Origin: Syntrophomonadaceae bacterium
GTDB taxonomy: Bacteria > Bacillota > Dethiobacteria > DTU022
Length of the DNA: 9,613 nucleotides
Direction of reading: 5' to 3'
Assembly (NCBI GenBank): GCA_007129055.1
Contig: SKWE01000090.1
Span: 1-9,613 of the forward strand
The position numbers and the translations under genes were made by a program. This document shows positions 1 to 6,728 of this stretch, in pieces (positions within the stretch are counted from its first letter, which is position 1; each line of letters opens with the position of its first letter). The notes beneath the pieces are model-generated. The model was not told the origin of the DNA, searched no databases, and saw only the letters and a list, made by a program, of their open reading frames with translations.

Positions 1-1907
1 ACCTTTTCAACGGGTATTTGGTCAACAAAAGGTATGAATCCGCCAAAGTGATCTTCATGAGGGTGGGTTATAAAGGCCATATCAATTCTCGTAATCCCTT
101 TATAGCGCAAGAAAGGTAAAATTATCCTTTCACCCACTAGACCCGGATCTCCCCTGAAAGCAGGCCTGCCCCCGGCATCTACCATTATCACCAGGTTGCA
201 GGGGGTTTCAATAACTGCTGCCGCACCCTGGCCAACATCTAAAAAAGTGACTATCAAGAGCTCTTCATTAACCGGGACAACGCTATAAAAAGCTATGATT
301 ATAATCAGGCAGAGCGTTATCATAATCAGCAGCCTATAGTTTGAAAGTTTTCTTCCACCTGGGGGGCCAATAATATTTTTTATTAAATGGCAAATGTTTA
401 TTTTATCTCTGGCGCTTTCCCAACGGTAGTAAAGGGCCAGTAGAAAAATAATGAAGATATAAAAGGTAAAAATGTATAGCGCTTTCGGTGGAGTAACGGG
501 CATATAGAACCAGGGCAAACTGCTTATGCCGGTTATCAGTAGCATGAACTCCAGTAAAGGCCTTGCAGCCCATAGCAATATTGAGCCTGGAAGAGCAAAA
601 ACAATGCTTAGAAGAGCGCCAGAAAGACCAATGCCGACAACCAGGGCAATTACCGGCAGTAAAAGCAGGTTAAATATCAGCCCTGCAACCGGTAGATGAT
701 GAAAATAGTAAACAGAAATAGGGACAACTCCTAGCTGAGCAGCTGCAGTTACCGCCAGCGGGGATATTATAATTTCCGGAAAGTGCATAGCTAATAAAGC
801 TTTTTCAAGCGGTTTGCGAATATATACAATTGCCAGGGTTGCGGCATAAGATAGTTGAAATCCGATTGAAAATAGCAGCAGTGGATTCATAAATAGTGTA
901 ACCATGGCTGCAAGCGAAATTGCATTGGGCAGATCCTGTTCACGTTCCAGCAGCAGAGCGACAAGGGCAATAGATACCATTATGGCTGCCCTCAGTGATG
1001 AGGGACGCATTCCTGTCAGGTATGCATAAATAAAAACACATACTATAGCAACGACTGCCGGAAAAATGCCCTTCAGGTTAAATAGCCTGCAAAAGCCAAG
1101 GATTAATGCAGCTACAAGGCCAACATGCAGGCCGGAAACAGCCATCAGGTGTCCAGCTCCGGCCCTTCTGAAATTCTCCTCCACTTCAGCAGGCAGCTGC
1201 TGTCGCTGGCCAAATAAAATTGCTGTTAGCAACTCTGCAGATGGTGAAGGAAGGTTGTTCAAAATTTGATCTGTCATCGTGGAGCGCAGCTTCATCGCCG
1301 ATTCCCTGAAATACCCCGTTTGCCCGCCACCAAGTAAATGGACAGAGGAGGGCGAAGGATATATTAACGCATCAATGCCCTGGCTGCGCAGGTAGAATCT
1401 ATAGTCAAACCCTCCAGGGTTGCGTTGACTGCGAGGAGGTACGATTGTGCCCCGCATTCCAATACGTTCACCAAACCAGTAGATCTCATTATCTTCCCCA
1501 TATATTTTAACCAGCAGTGTACCTCTAATAATTAGCTCTTCGCCACCTGATTCCAATTTCTCCAGGCGCATGTGGTAAACCGCGTGATCTTCATGGAATA
1601 AAGGCTCCTCGATTATTGTTCCTTCCAGGTATACAGGATTACCGGCATATGCAAGGAGATTATTATCCGGAACCTGAACTGCATAATAATAGGCAGCCGC
1701 ACCTGCGGCTGCCGTAATAAATATCAAGGTGATTTTGAATAAAGGAATACTCCTGTAACTCTTACCAGCTGCAAACAGCAACAGGATTATCGCTGCAATC
1801 CAGAACATAATTCTCAGATCTGTAATTAGGGTACGACCAATTATGATCCCCGATATATAAGCCAGGGTTATAATAACCAGGGACCGTTTTACAAGTTCTT
1901 TTATCAA
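1..1907 (-). CDS. comEC: ComEC/Rec2 family DNA internalization channel (partial, C-terminus beyond window)
   Basis: In this family the protein forms the inner-membrane channel that passes one strand of transforming DNA into the cytoplasm. The frame is open for 635 codons; I checked every triplet and found no stop. Domains in order: an N-terminal pair of membrane segments and a soluble DUF4131-like region (about residues 1-200), the hydrophobic Competence domain (about 230-510) with the hallmark GHLMAVSGLHVG at 252-263, then the metallo-beta-lactamase-like domain starting at FLDVGQG (555-561) with the metal-binding motif HPHEDH at 615-620. Roughly the last 100-150 residues of a normal ComEC are missing at the window edge. 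The start is TTG at 1907: the upstream ATG at 1921 is out of frame, the in-frame stop is at 1935-1937, and GGAG sits 8 nt before the TTG. It lies 55 bp downstream of the symporter gene on the same strand. One oddity: the usual GQGD of the C-terminal domain reads GQGA here (A562). Confidence 0.93.
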   Translation of the reverse strand, partial: MIKELVKRSLVIITLAYISGIIIGRTLITDLRIMFWIAAIILLLFAAGKSYRSIPLFKITLIFITAAAGAAAYYYAVQVPDNNLLAYAGNPVYLEGTIIEEPLFHEDHAVYHMRLEKLESGGEELIIRGTLLVKIYGEDNEIYWFGERIGMRGTIVPPRSQRNPGGFDYRFYLRSQGIDALIYPSPSSVHLLGGGQTGYFRESAMKLRSTMTDQILNNLPSPSAELLTAILFGQRQQLPAEVEENFRRAGAGHLMAVSGLHVGLVAALILGFCRLFNLKGIFPAVVAIVCVFIYAYLTGMRPSSLRAAIMVSIALVALLLEREQDLPNAISLAAMVTLFMNPLLLFSIGFQLSYAATLAIVYIRKPLEKALLAMHFPEIIISPLAVTAAAQLGVVPISVYYFHHLPVAGLIFNLLLLPVIALVVGIGLSGALLSIVFALPGSILLWAARPLLEFMLLITGISSLPWFYMPVTPPKALYIFTFYIFIIFLLALYYRWESARDKINICHLIKNIIGPPGGRKLSNYRLLIMITLCLIIIIAFYSVVPVNEELLIVTFLDVGQGAAAVIETPCNLVIMVDAGGRPAFRGDPGLVGERIILPFLRYKGITRIDMAFITHPHEDHFGGFIPFVDQIPVEK

Positions 1908-1933
1908 GTTCTCTGCTCCATTTATTGCTGCGA

Positions 1934-1942
1934 TTTATACCA
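1934..1942 (-). promoter_or_regulatory. Possible extended -10 promoter for comEC
   Basis: On the minus strand the sequence TGGTATAAA matches an extended -10 element (TGN followed by TATAAA), about 27 nt before the comEC TTG start. No good -35 hexamer lies 17 nt upstream, which an extended -10 can tolerate. If real it would give comEC its own short leader, separate from symporter transcription. Motif match only. Confidence 0.3.
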
Positions 1943-1962
1943 GACTGATATTACAGATAAAC

Positions 1963-3453
1963 CTAATTACCGCCTCCTGTAAAAACCCTGTCAAAGATAC
2001 CAAAGGTTTTCTCTTTCTGCTCCGGGGGCGGGGCAGGTGTAAGGTATGACACAACTACCAGGGTCACTATGGCCAGGACAAAGGCCGGGAAAACAGGCAT
2101 AAAGCCAAAAGTGGTCCATTTGGGAAGAATCTCAAGATACCAGATGTGCAGCATCAGTGCAGGGAATATAAGCGCTGCGCAGGCACCGTATTTATTAGCC
2201 CTCGGCCAGTATAGCGCGCCAATCATTACCGGCAGCATTACTGAAAAACCTGAAAAAGCAAAGGCTGCTATGCTTAGTATGGCGGCCGGACGAACAAGCG
2301 CTATGTAATAGGCAATTGCCGCAAAAACAACCAGGAGAATTCTGCCCCAGAAAACTGCTGATTCTGAATTAAAACGCTTAAAACGGGGCAGCAGATCATC
2401 GGTAACCAGATGCGTAACTGAGAGCAACTGTGAATCTATAGAGGATTTGACGATTGCCAGTATTACAACCAGGCCTAAAATCATCCAGGTTGGTGAAAGG
2501 TACTGGTGAATTAACATGGGGACTATATTGTCAGCATCTTTCCCTACCAGGCCGGGAATAGCAACCGAACCCCAGACACCAAGAAGTGTGGACACCCCAA
2601 AAATAGCAGCCAGTGCCAGCGGGTAATAAAGGCTTACCCGCTTTAAATTGCTGCTGCTGCGGGCAGCCAGGATGCGGGTAAACATCTGGGGAAATACAAT
2701 TACAGCAATTGAATTAATAAAAGCAAAGCTAAACCAGTTAATTGGCGCAATGCCAGGTGAAAGACCTCTCTGAAGCATTGCAGGATTTTCAATCACTATT
2801 TGCTCGGTTATTGCGGAAAAACCACCAAGCGCCCTGGCCACAGCCATTAACAGTAGACAGGCCACAGATAGGAAAATAGCCCCCTGGAATATATCAGTCC
2901 AGACCGTTCCCCTGAGCCCTGCGGGAATGGTATAAACAAGCGATATGGCAATTATCACTAAAGAAGAGAGCCAGTAAGGAACGACACCATCTGTAATAGT
3001 TGTAAAGGCAAGGCTGCCGCCGATAATCGATACAACCAGGTATGGCAAAGTATAGTAAAGCAATAGAACCAGGAAGAGCAGGGCAACCAGTTTGCTGTTA
3101 AATATTCCACCAAAAACCTGGGGCTGGGTTGCATAGCCATAACGCTTGCCTAGCAACCAGGAACGGTATCCAACCAGGTAATAAGTAAAGGGGGTAATAA
3201 AAATACTCCACCCAATTACATAGCCGTATGCCCCATAGCCAGTCCCATAAGCAAAGCCGGCATGGCCGATTATCGTAAATGCGGTTATGTTACTGGCAAA
3301 AAGGGCCATAAATACGGCAATGCTGCCCAGACCACGGCCAGCCAGGAAATAGTCTTCCCTGGTTTTAAGGCTGACCTTTGCGCCGTAAATTCCAATCCCA
3401 ACCAGGACAGTAAAATATAACAGTATAACTCCGATACCTACAGTATTTGTCAT
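1963..3453 (-). CDS. Sodium:solute symporter (SSS) family transporter
   Basis: This is a polytopic inner-membrane protein of 496 residues, normal for the sodium-coupled SSS (LeuT-fold) family, with about 12-13 hydrophobic segments along its whole length. Supporting motifs: DYFLAGR at 34-40 after TM1, ASNITAF at 53-59 in the region of TM1/TM2 sodium ligands, and SSIDS at 337-341 followed by a QLLSVTH stretch, the family's sodium-site serine cluster. The substrate cannot be read from sequence; pairing with a small DUF3311-like protein recalls the Bacillus YhjC-YhjB and E. coli YhdT-PanF arrangements, so an organic acid or pantothenate-like solute is possible. I prefer the ATG at 3453, which overlaps the upstream gene's stop as ATGA and places TM1 at the N-terminus. 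An in-frame ATG at 3480 would add nine polar residues (MQRGGAVRE). AGGAG lies 11 nt before the chosen start. Confidence 0.92.
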   Translation of the reverse strand: MTNTVGIGVILLYFTVLVGIGIYGAKVSLKTREDYFLAGRGLGSIAVFMALFASNITAFTIIGHAGFAYGTGYGAYGYVIGWSIFITPFTYYLVGYRSWLLGKRYGYATQPQVFGGIFNSKLVALLFLVLLLYYTLPYLVVSIIGGSLAFTTITDGVVPYWLSSLVIIAISLVYTIPAGLRGTVWTDIFQGAIFLSVACLLLMAVARALGGFSAITEQIVIENPAMLQRGLSPGIAPINWFSFAFINSIAVIVFPQMFTRILAARSSSNLKRVSLYYPLALAAIFGVSTLLGVWGSVAIPGLVGKDADNIVPMLIHQYLSPTWMILGLVVILAIVKSSIDSQLLSVTHLVTDDLLPRFKRFNSESAVFWGRILLVVFAAIAYYIALVRPAAILSIAAFAFSGFSVMLPVMIGALYWPRANKYGACAALIFPALMLHIWYLEILPKWTTFGFMPVFPAFVLAIVTLVVVSYLTPAPPPEQKEKTFGIFDRVFTGGGN

Positions 3454-3707
3454 TTCCCTAACGGCTCCTCCCCTCTGCATGGTTCAAGAACCTCAGCAGG
3501 AGGATCGGGCCAGGCAAGCTTAATTATTATGCGCATGGCAATCAAAGCTAAGAAAGTATAACCAACGTAAAAAGAAAAAGCAAATGGCATAAACCCAAAA
3601 AGCAGGGGTACGCGATCATCTAAACCCCAAAGCCAGAAACTATTATGTAATATAAACATGATCAAGACTATCAGGGCCACAAGTGTTAAACGTACCTTAA
3701 ATGACAT
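3450..3707 (-). CDS. Small DUF3311-like membrane protein, partner of the symporter
   Basis: The 85-residue product has two hydrophobic segments (about 8-28 and 35-63) and a short charged C-terminal tail. The DRVPLLFGFMPFAFSFYVGY stretch resembles DUF3311 proteins (a polar DRV turn, then an L-x-G-x-P-F entry into TM2), which are typically encoded just before SSS symporters. Its stop overlaps the symporter's ATG by 4 nt (ATGA), so the two are probably translationally coupled and the small protein may be an accessory subunit or stabiliser; that role is inference. Start ATG 3707 is supported by GGAGG at 3719-3723, 11 nt upstream. The family call rests on pattern recognition, not on a search. Confidence 0.8.
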   Translation of the reverse strand: MSFKVRLTLVALIVLIMFILHNSFWLWGLDDRVPLLFGFMPFAFSFYVGYTFLALIAMRIIIKLAWPDPPAEVLEPCRGEEPLGK

Positions 3708-3723
3708 AACCGGTTAAGCCTCC

Positions 3724-3751
3724 AAAAATAATTTGCCGGCAGATTACCGGC
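3724..3751 (-). promoter_or_regulatory. GC-rich hairpin with T-rich tail just before the ribosome binding site
   Basis: On the minus strand GCCGG (3751-3747) and CCGGC (3739-3735) can pair around a 7-nt loop. They are followed by AAATTATTTTT and then directly by the GGAGG of the DUF3311-like gene. The arrangement resembles a short attenuator or a hairpin that could control access to the ribosome binding site. The stem is only 5 bp, so it may be fortuitous. Confidence 0.25.
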
Positions 3752-3803
3752 TACAATATCTTCCTGCTTATTCGACGGGTGTTCTATTATTCCTGCCTTA
3801 CAC

Positions 3804-3833
3804 AAAAAAATAACGGGTATTGTAACCCGTTAT
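3804..3833 (-). terminator. Intrinsic terminator of the lipoprotein gene
   Basis: A perfect 9-bp stem, ATAACGGGT (3833-3825 read on the minus strand) with ACCCGTTAT (3818-3810), encloses a 6-nt loop and is followed on the minus strand by an uninterrupted run of T. It lies about 53 nt past the stop codon of the lipoprotein gene and before the DUF3311-symporter pair, so it separates the two minus-strand transcription units. Confidence 0.85.
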
Positions 3834-3886
3834 GCCTTCCAGTTTTTATAAACCTGATAGCAAAGCTATAATAAATATAGTCCATA

Positions 3887-4300
3887 CTACTCTATAATCA
3901 CCTCGCGAACAGCCCTAACCTGGTCGCCAACCTGCACAAGAATTGAGAACCTGCCAGGGCTGCCAAACCAGATTTTATCTGTGACGGTTTTTGCATCAGG
4001 GTGCACTTCATAGCTGTTTTCAGCAAGAATTTCATCATTACTATTGTTGATCAACCTTACTTCAACCTCTTCAGTATCAAAGGGCATATTATTATGGAAG
4101 TAAAAATAGAATTCTTCTCCTGCCCCGAAACGAACATCCTGATTCAATACTTCATGCTCTTCAGTAATTTCTCGCCCCAGTACAAGCAGGCTGCCGCCAA
4201 CGGCACTACTGGCAGGTGGTTGTTCCGGTTCGTCACAGGCGGAAATAAAAAATAAGCTGGCAAGCGCTGCTATTATTAATAACCTCTTTTTAAAACACAT
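3887..4300 (-). CDS. Putative secreted lipoprotein with a small beta-rich domain
   Basis: The 137-residue product begins with a charged MCFKKR, a hydrophobic stretch and the lipobox ISAC with the lipidation cysteine at position 22, so the mature protein should be anchored on the outer face of the membrane. After a proline/serine-rich spacer (about 23-33), residues 35-137 alternate hydrophobic and polar residues, as in a beta sandwich, with a pattern like GEEFYFYFHNN and a late PGRFSILVQVGD strand pair; this recalls Ig-like or BsuPI-type extracellular domains, but I do not recognise the family. The gene is a single unit: divergent from the ECF operon across 185 bp and ended by its own terminator. 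Purine-rich AAAGGGGCAGAGAGAG precedes the ATG. Function unknown; a role with the neighbouring ECF transporter is only a guess from position. Confidence 0.75.
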   Translation of the reverse strand: MCFKKRLLIIAALASLFFISACDEPEQPPASSAVGGSLLVLGREITEEHEVLNQDVRFGAGEEFYFYFHNNMPFDTEEVEVRLINNSNDEILAENSYEVHPDAKTVTDKIWFGSPGRFSILVQVGDQVRAVREVIIE

Positions 4301-4354
4301 TTTCTCTCTCTGCCCCTTTACGTATATATCCTCTAGTTGACTTAGCTATTTCTC

Positions 4355-4388
4355 CAGTTAAATTGTTTTTTCCTTCTTAATTTAACTG
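4355..4388. repeat. Perfect 10-bp inverted repeat in the divergent intergenic region
   Basis: CAGTTAAATT (4355-4364) and AATTTAACTG (4379-4388) are exact reverse complements separated by 14 nt. The site lies 55 bp upstream of the lipoprotein start and about 98 bp upstream of the ECF operon start. On the plus strand the second arm is followed by CTTTTTCT, so it could be a weak leader terminator; its AT-rich, symmetric arms also fit a protein-binding operator. No confident sigma-70 promoter was identified in 4301-4485. Confidence 0.5.
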
Positions 4389-4449
4389 CTTTTTCTAAAT
4401 AAATAAAGTGTGAAGGATAAAGAGGTATGCTTGTAGAATGTAACCGTGG

Positions 4450-4466
4450 TTAATTACAGTAATTAA
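4450..4466. promoter_or_regulatory. Possible operator: 7-bp inverted repeat before the ECF operon
   Basis: TTAATTA (4450-4456) and TAATTAA (4460-4466) are exact inverted arms around CAG, just upstream of the GGGGGAAG ribosome binding site (4471-4478) and 20 bp before the S-component ATG. TAACC/GGTTA arms (4441-4452) partly overlap it. The position suits a repressor site in the operon leader. The arms are pure A/T, so chance is a real alternative. Confidence 0.3.
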
Positions 4467-4485
4467 AACAGGGGGAAGATTTAAA

Positions 4486-5010
4486 ATGAACTTGTCAGTC
4501 CGCAAAATAGTAATTTCAGGTATTTTAGGAGCAATCTCTATTCTACTCGGTATAACACGTCTTGGATTTATCCCCGTTCCCACTCCTGCCGGCCATGCAA
4601 CAATAATGCACATACCGGTTATCCTTGGAGGGGTATTGGAAGGACCGGTGGTGGGATTAATAACCGGAGTGATATTCGGCCTGTTTAGTTTTTTGCAGCC
4701 AGGCGCTCCCTTCTTTGCCGACCCCCTGGTATCTATTTTTCCCAGGCTCTTCATTGGTATAGTAGCGTACCTGGTTTATTATTCCACTAAAAAAATAAAC
4801 ACCATTCTGGCCTGCGTTCTTGCCGGCGCTTTTGGTTCTGCAACTAATACAGTTCTTGTCCTGGGAATGGCTACATGGAGAGGTTACCTACCTTCCGAAG
4901 TTTCAGTTTCAATTGGCCTATTACATGGTTTACCAGAGCTGGTTATCGCGGCAATCCTAACGGTAATACTGGTAAAGGGCATTCAGAGAATCCGGACTAC
5001 CGAAGAATAA
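4486..5010 (+). CDS. ECF transporter S component (substrate-binding membrane subunit)
   Basis: This is the substrate-capturing membrane subunit of an energy-coupling factor importer. The 174 residues match the usual 170-200 of the family and carry about five to six hydrophobic segments. TM1 contains a small-x3-small pattern (G12, A16) of the kind used to dock onto EcfT. The conserved core MHIPVILGGVLEGPVVGL at 41-58, then FGLFSF at 64-69 and PRLFIG at 86-91, is typical of the generic ECF_trnsprt family that includes pantothenate- and folate-type S components; the actual substrate cannot be assigned. ATG 4486 is supported by GGGGGAAG with about 8 nt spacing. It is the first gene of an S-A1-A2-T operon, 27 bp before ecfA1, so this S component probably has a dedicated energising module (group I-type organisation) instead of only sharing one. 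Confidence 0.88.
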   Translation: MNLSVRKIVISGILGAISILLGITRLGFIPVPTPAGHATIMHIPVILGGVLEGPVVGLITGVIFGLFSFLQPGAPFFADPLVSIFPRLFIGIVAYLVYYSTKKINTILACVLAGAFGSATNTVLVLGMATWRGYLPSEVSVSIGLLHGLPELVIAAILTVILVKGIQRIRTTEE

Positions 5011-5037
5011 TTATCCCATTCCGGGGAGCTGTTTATT

Positions 5038-5877
5038 TTGAACCCGCTAATCGAAGTTGTTGATTTGTCATATAGTTACCGGGCCGGGAGCGGAAACGAA
5101 GTTGCCGCCCTGAAAAAGGTTAACATGAAAGTATTCGAAGGTGAAATACTGGCAATTACCGGCCGTAACGGTTCAGGAAAATCTACACTTGCCCGCCACT
5201 TCAACTGCCTGCTAACCCCTGTTAGCGGCTCAGTAGATATTGACGGGCTTTCTGTTTCAGATAAAACAAATGTGGCTTCTATTCGCAGACAAGTTGGAAT
5301 GGTGTTTCAAAATCCGGACAACCAGCTGGTGAGCAGTATTGTAGAAGAAGATATCGCTTTTGGTCCGGAAAACCTGGGACTTCCTGCGGAAGAAATTAGA
5401 GAAAGGGTAAACTGGACCTTAAAAACCCTTAACCTTAAAAATTTACAGTATGAATCGCTGAACCAGCTTTCCGAAGGGCAAAAACAACTTGTGGCAATTG
5501 CCGGAGTTTTGGCCATGAAGCCGCGCTGTATTGTTTTGGATGAGCCTACAGCACACCTTGACCCCCGCAGCAGGCGTGAAGTGATCAGCAATGCCTTGAA
5601 ACTCAATCGTGATGAGGGAATTACTATAGTGCTATTAACTCATTTCATGGAAGAAGTAACACGCTGTGATCGCATGTTAGTGATGGATATGGGTGAGATA
5701 AAAATGGAAGGAACACCTAAAGAAGTTTTTGACGACGAAGAGAAAATATTAAGCCTTGGGCTTGATTTCCCCGTATCTGCCAAGTTGGCTGACGGGTTGC
5801 GGAAAAAAGGCATTTCTATTCCAAGAAAAACTATCCATGCCGAGGAACTTATAACAAGCTTATGCCAATTGAAATAA
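5038..5877 (+). CDS. ecfA1: ECF transporter ATPase EcfA1
   Basis: Cytoplasmic ABC ATPase that pairs with EcfA2 to power vitamin-type import through EcfT. The 279 residues show every ABC motif: Walker A GRNGSGKS at 42-49, Q-loop Q91 in VFQNPDNQ, signature LSEGQ at 144-148, Walker B IVLDEP at 165-170 with catalytic E169, D-loop LDP at 174-176 and switch H202. The Q-loop/QNPDNQ region and the FGPEN segment are characteristic of ECF ATPases. The signature is unusual: Glu replaces the first Gly of LSGGQ. The start is TTG at 5038, with GGGGAG 9 nt upstream; no ATG gives a better N-terminus because the family's conserved IEVVDLSYSY begins at residue 5. It overlaps ecfA2 by 16 nt. Confidence 0.95.
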   Translation: MNPLIEVVDLSYSYRAGSGNEVAALKKVNMKVFEGEILAITGRNGSGKSTLARHFNCLLTPVSGSVDIDGLSVSDKTNVASIRRQVGMVFQNPDNQLVSSIVEEDIAFGPENLGLPAEEIRERVNWTLKTLNLKNLQYESLNQLSEGQKQLVAIAGVLAMKPRCIVLDEPTAHLDPRSRREVISNALKLNRDEGITIVLLTHFMEEVTRCDRMLVMDMGEIKMEGTPKEVFDDEEKILSLGLDFPVSAKLADGLRKKGISIPRKTIHAEELITSLCQLK

Positions 5878-6728
5878 ACAAATTATCATACAGCTATAAA
5901 AAGGGCACGCCATTTGAAAAACAGGTCCTGAAAGATATAAGCCTGTTTATCAGAGATGGTGAATTTGTCGGAATAATCGGCCCTACACAGGCCGGAAAAA
6001 CAACCCTGGCTCAGCATTTCAACGCCCTCTTGATACCTGGTAAGGGTAGTGTTGTAGTAAACGCTATGAACACTGCTGACAAAAAGGCTGACCTGGTTAA
6101 ACTAAGACACAATGTGGGCTATGTTTTCCAAAATCCAGACTACCAGCTTTTTGCCCCCACTGTAGGTGAAGATATTGCATTCGGCCCTCGAAACCAGAAC
6201 CTGCCGACTGAAGAGATAGAAGACCGGGTTGCCGAGGCGATGGATCAGGTCGGTTTAGATTATGATACATTTTATAAACGTGACATATTTGCTCTAAGCG
6301 GGGGGCAGAAAAGACGGGCGGCCATAGCGGGTGTCCTTGCCTGCAAACCGCAGATCATGATTTTAGACGATGTTACTGCCGGGCTTGACCCTGGCGGACG
6401 GGAAGAAATAATTAAGGTAATTCAAAAACTGCATACTGAAAAAGAAATAACCACTATTTATATCTCGAACAGTATGGATGAAGTAGCTATGCTTGCCGAT
6501 AGAATTATAGTCCTGGACCAGGGTCAGGTTTTATTCGATGATCAAACCCGTGATGTCTTTTTACATGCCCGCAAGCTGATTGAAATCGGCCTGGAGCTTC
6601 CAGAAGTTATGAGTATTACAACCAGGCTGGCTGAAGCAGGCTTTGACCTTCCCGGAGCAGTTCTAAGTATTGAAGAAGCTGTAGACGCCATTGCAGCCAA
6701 TCTTCAGCAGGGGCAGGTGAAAGACTGA
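5862..6728 (+). CDS. ecfA2: ECF transporter ATPase EcfA2 with altered catalytic residues
   Basis: Second ATPase of the heterodimeric ECF motor, 288 residues. Walker A is GPTQAGKT at 40-47, Q-loop Q90, signature LSGGQ at 145-149 (fully canonical), D-loop LDP at 175-177. Two key residues differ from consensus: Walker B reads ILDDV, so the catalytic glutamate is aspartate (D170), and the switch histidine is asparagine (N203 in ISNSMDE). Both codons were read directly (GAT near 6369; AAC near 6468). The protein should bind ATP but its own Walker site may hydrolyse it slowly or not at all. It starts within the end of ecfA1 (16-nt overlap) and its TGA shares one base with the ecfT ATG, so translation of the three genes is probably coupled. 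Confidence 0.95.
   Translation: MPIEINKLSYSYKKGTPFEKQVLKDISLFIRDGEFVGIIGPTQAGKTTLAQHFNALLIPGKGSVVVNAMNTADKKADLVKLRHNVGYVFQNPDYQLFAPTVGEDIAFGPRNQNLPTEEIEDRVAEAMDQVGLDYDTFYKRDIFALSGGQKRRAAIAGVLACKPQIMILDDVTAGLDPGGREEIIKVIQKLHTEKEITTIYISNSMDEVAMLADRIIVLDQGQVLFDDQTRDVFLHARKLIEIGLELPEVMSITTRLAEAGFDLPGAVLSIEEAVDAIAANLQQGQVKD

Noticed and set aside
1066..1269. Plus-strand open frame of 67 codons
   Set aside because: It is antisense to the comEC competence domain, has no ribosome binding site of note and an arginine/proline/cysteine-rich composition typical of a shadow frame.
3454..3480. Longer symporter start at ATG 3480
   Set aside because: It would add nine polar residues before TM1; the ATGA overlap at 3453 with AGGAG upstream is the more typical arrangement, although 3480 is not excluded.
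4301..4485. Known vitamin riboswitch upstream of the ECF operon
   Set aside because: The 185-bp region is AT-rich and I could not find core motifs of the TPP, FMN, cobalamin or folate (THF) riboswitches.
4395..4754. Minus-strand open frame of 119 codons
   Set aside because: It runs antisense through the ECF S component and its divergent leader; its composition (proline, threonine and arginine rich) looks like a reverse reading of membrane-protein codons.
5307..5606. Minus-strand open frame of 99 codons
   Set aside because: It is antisense to the Q-loop to Walker B region of ecfA1, which is clearly the real gene.
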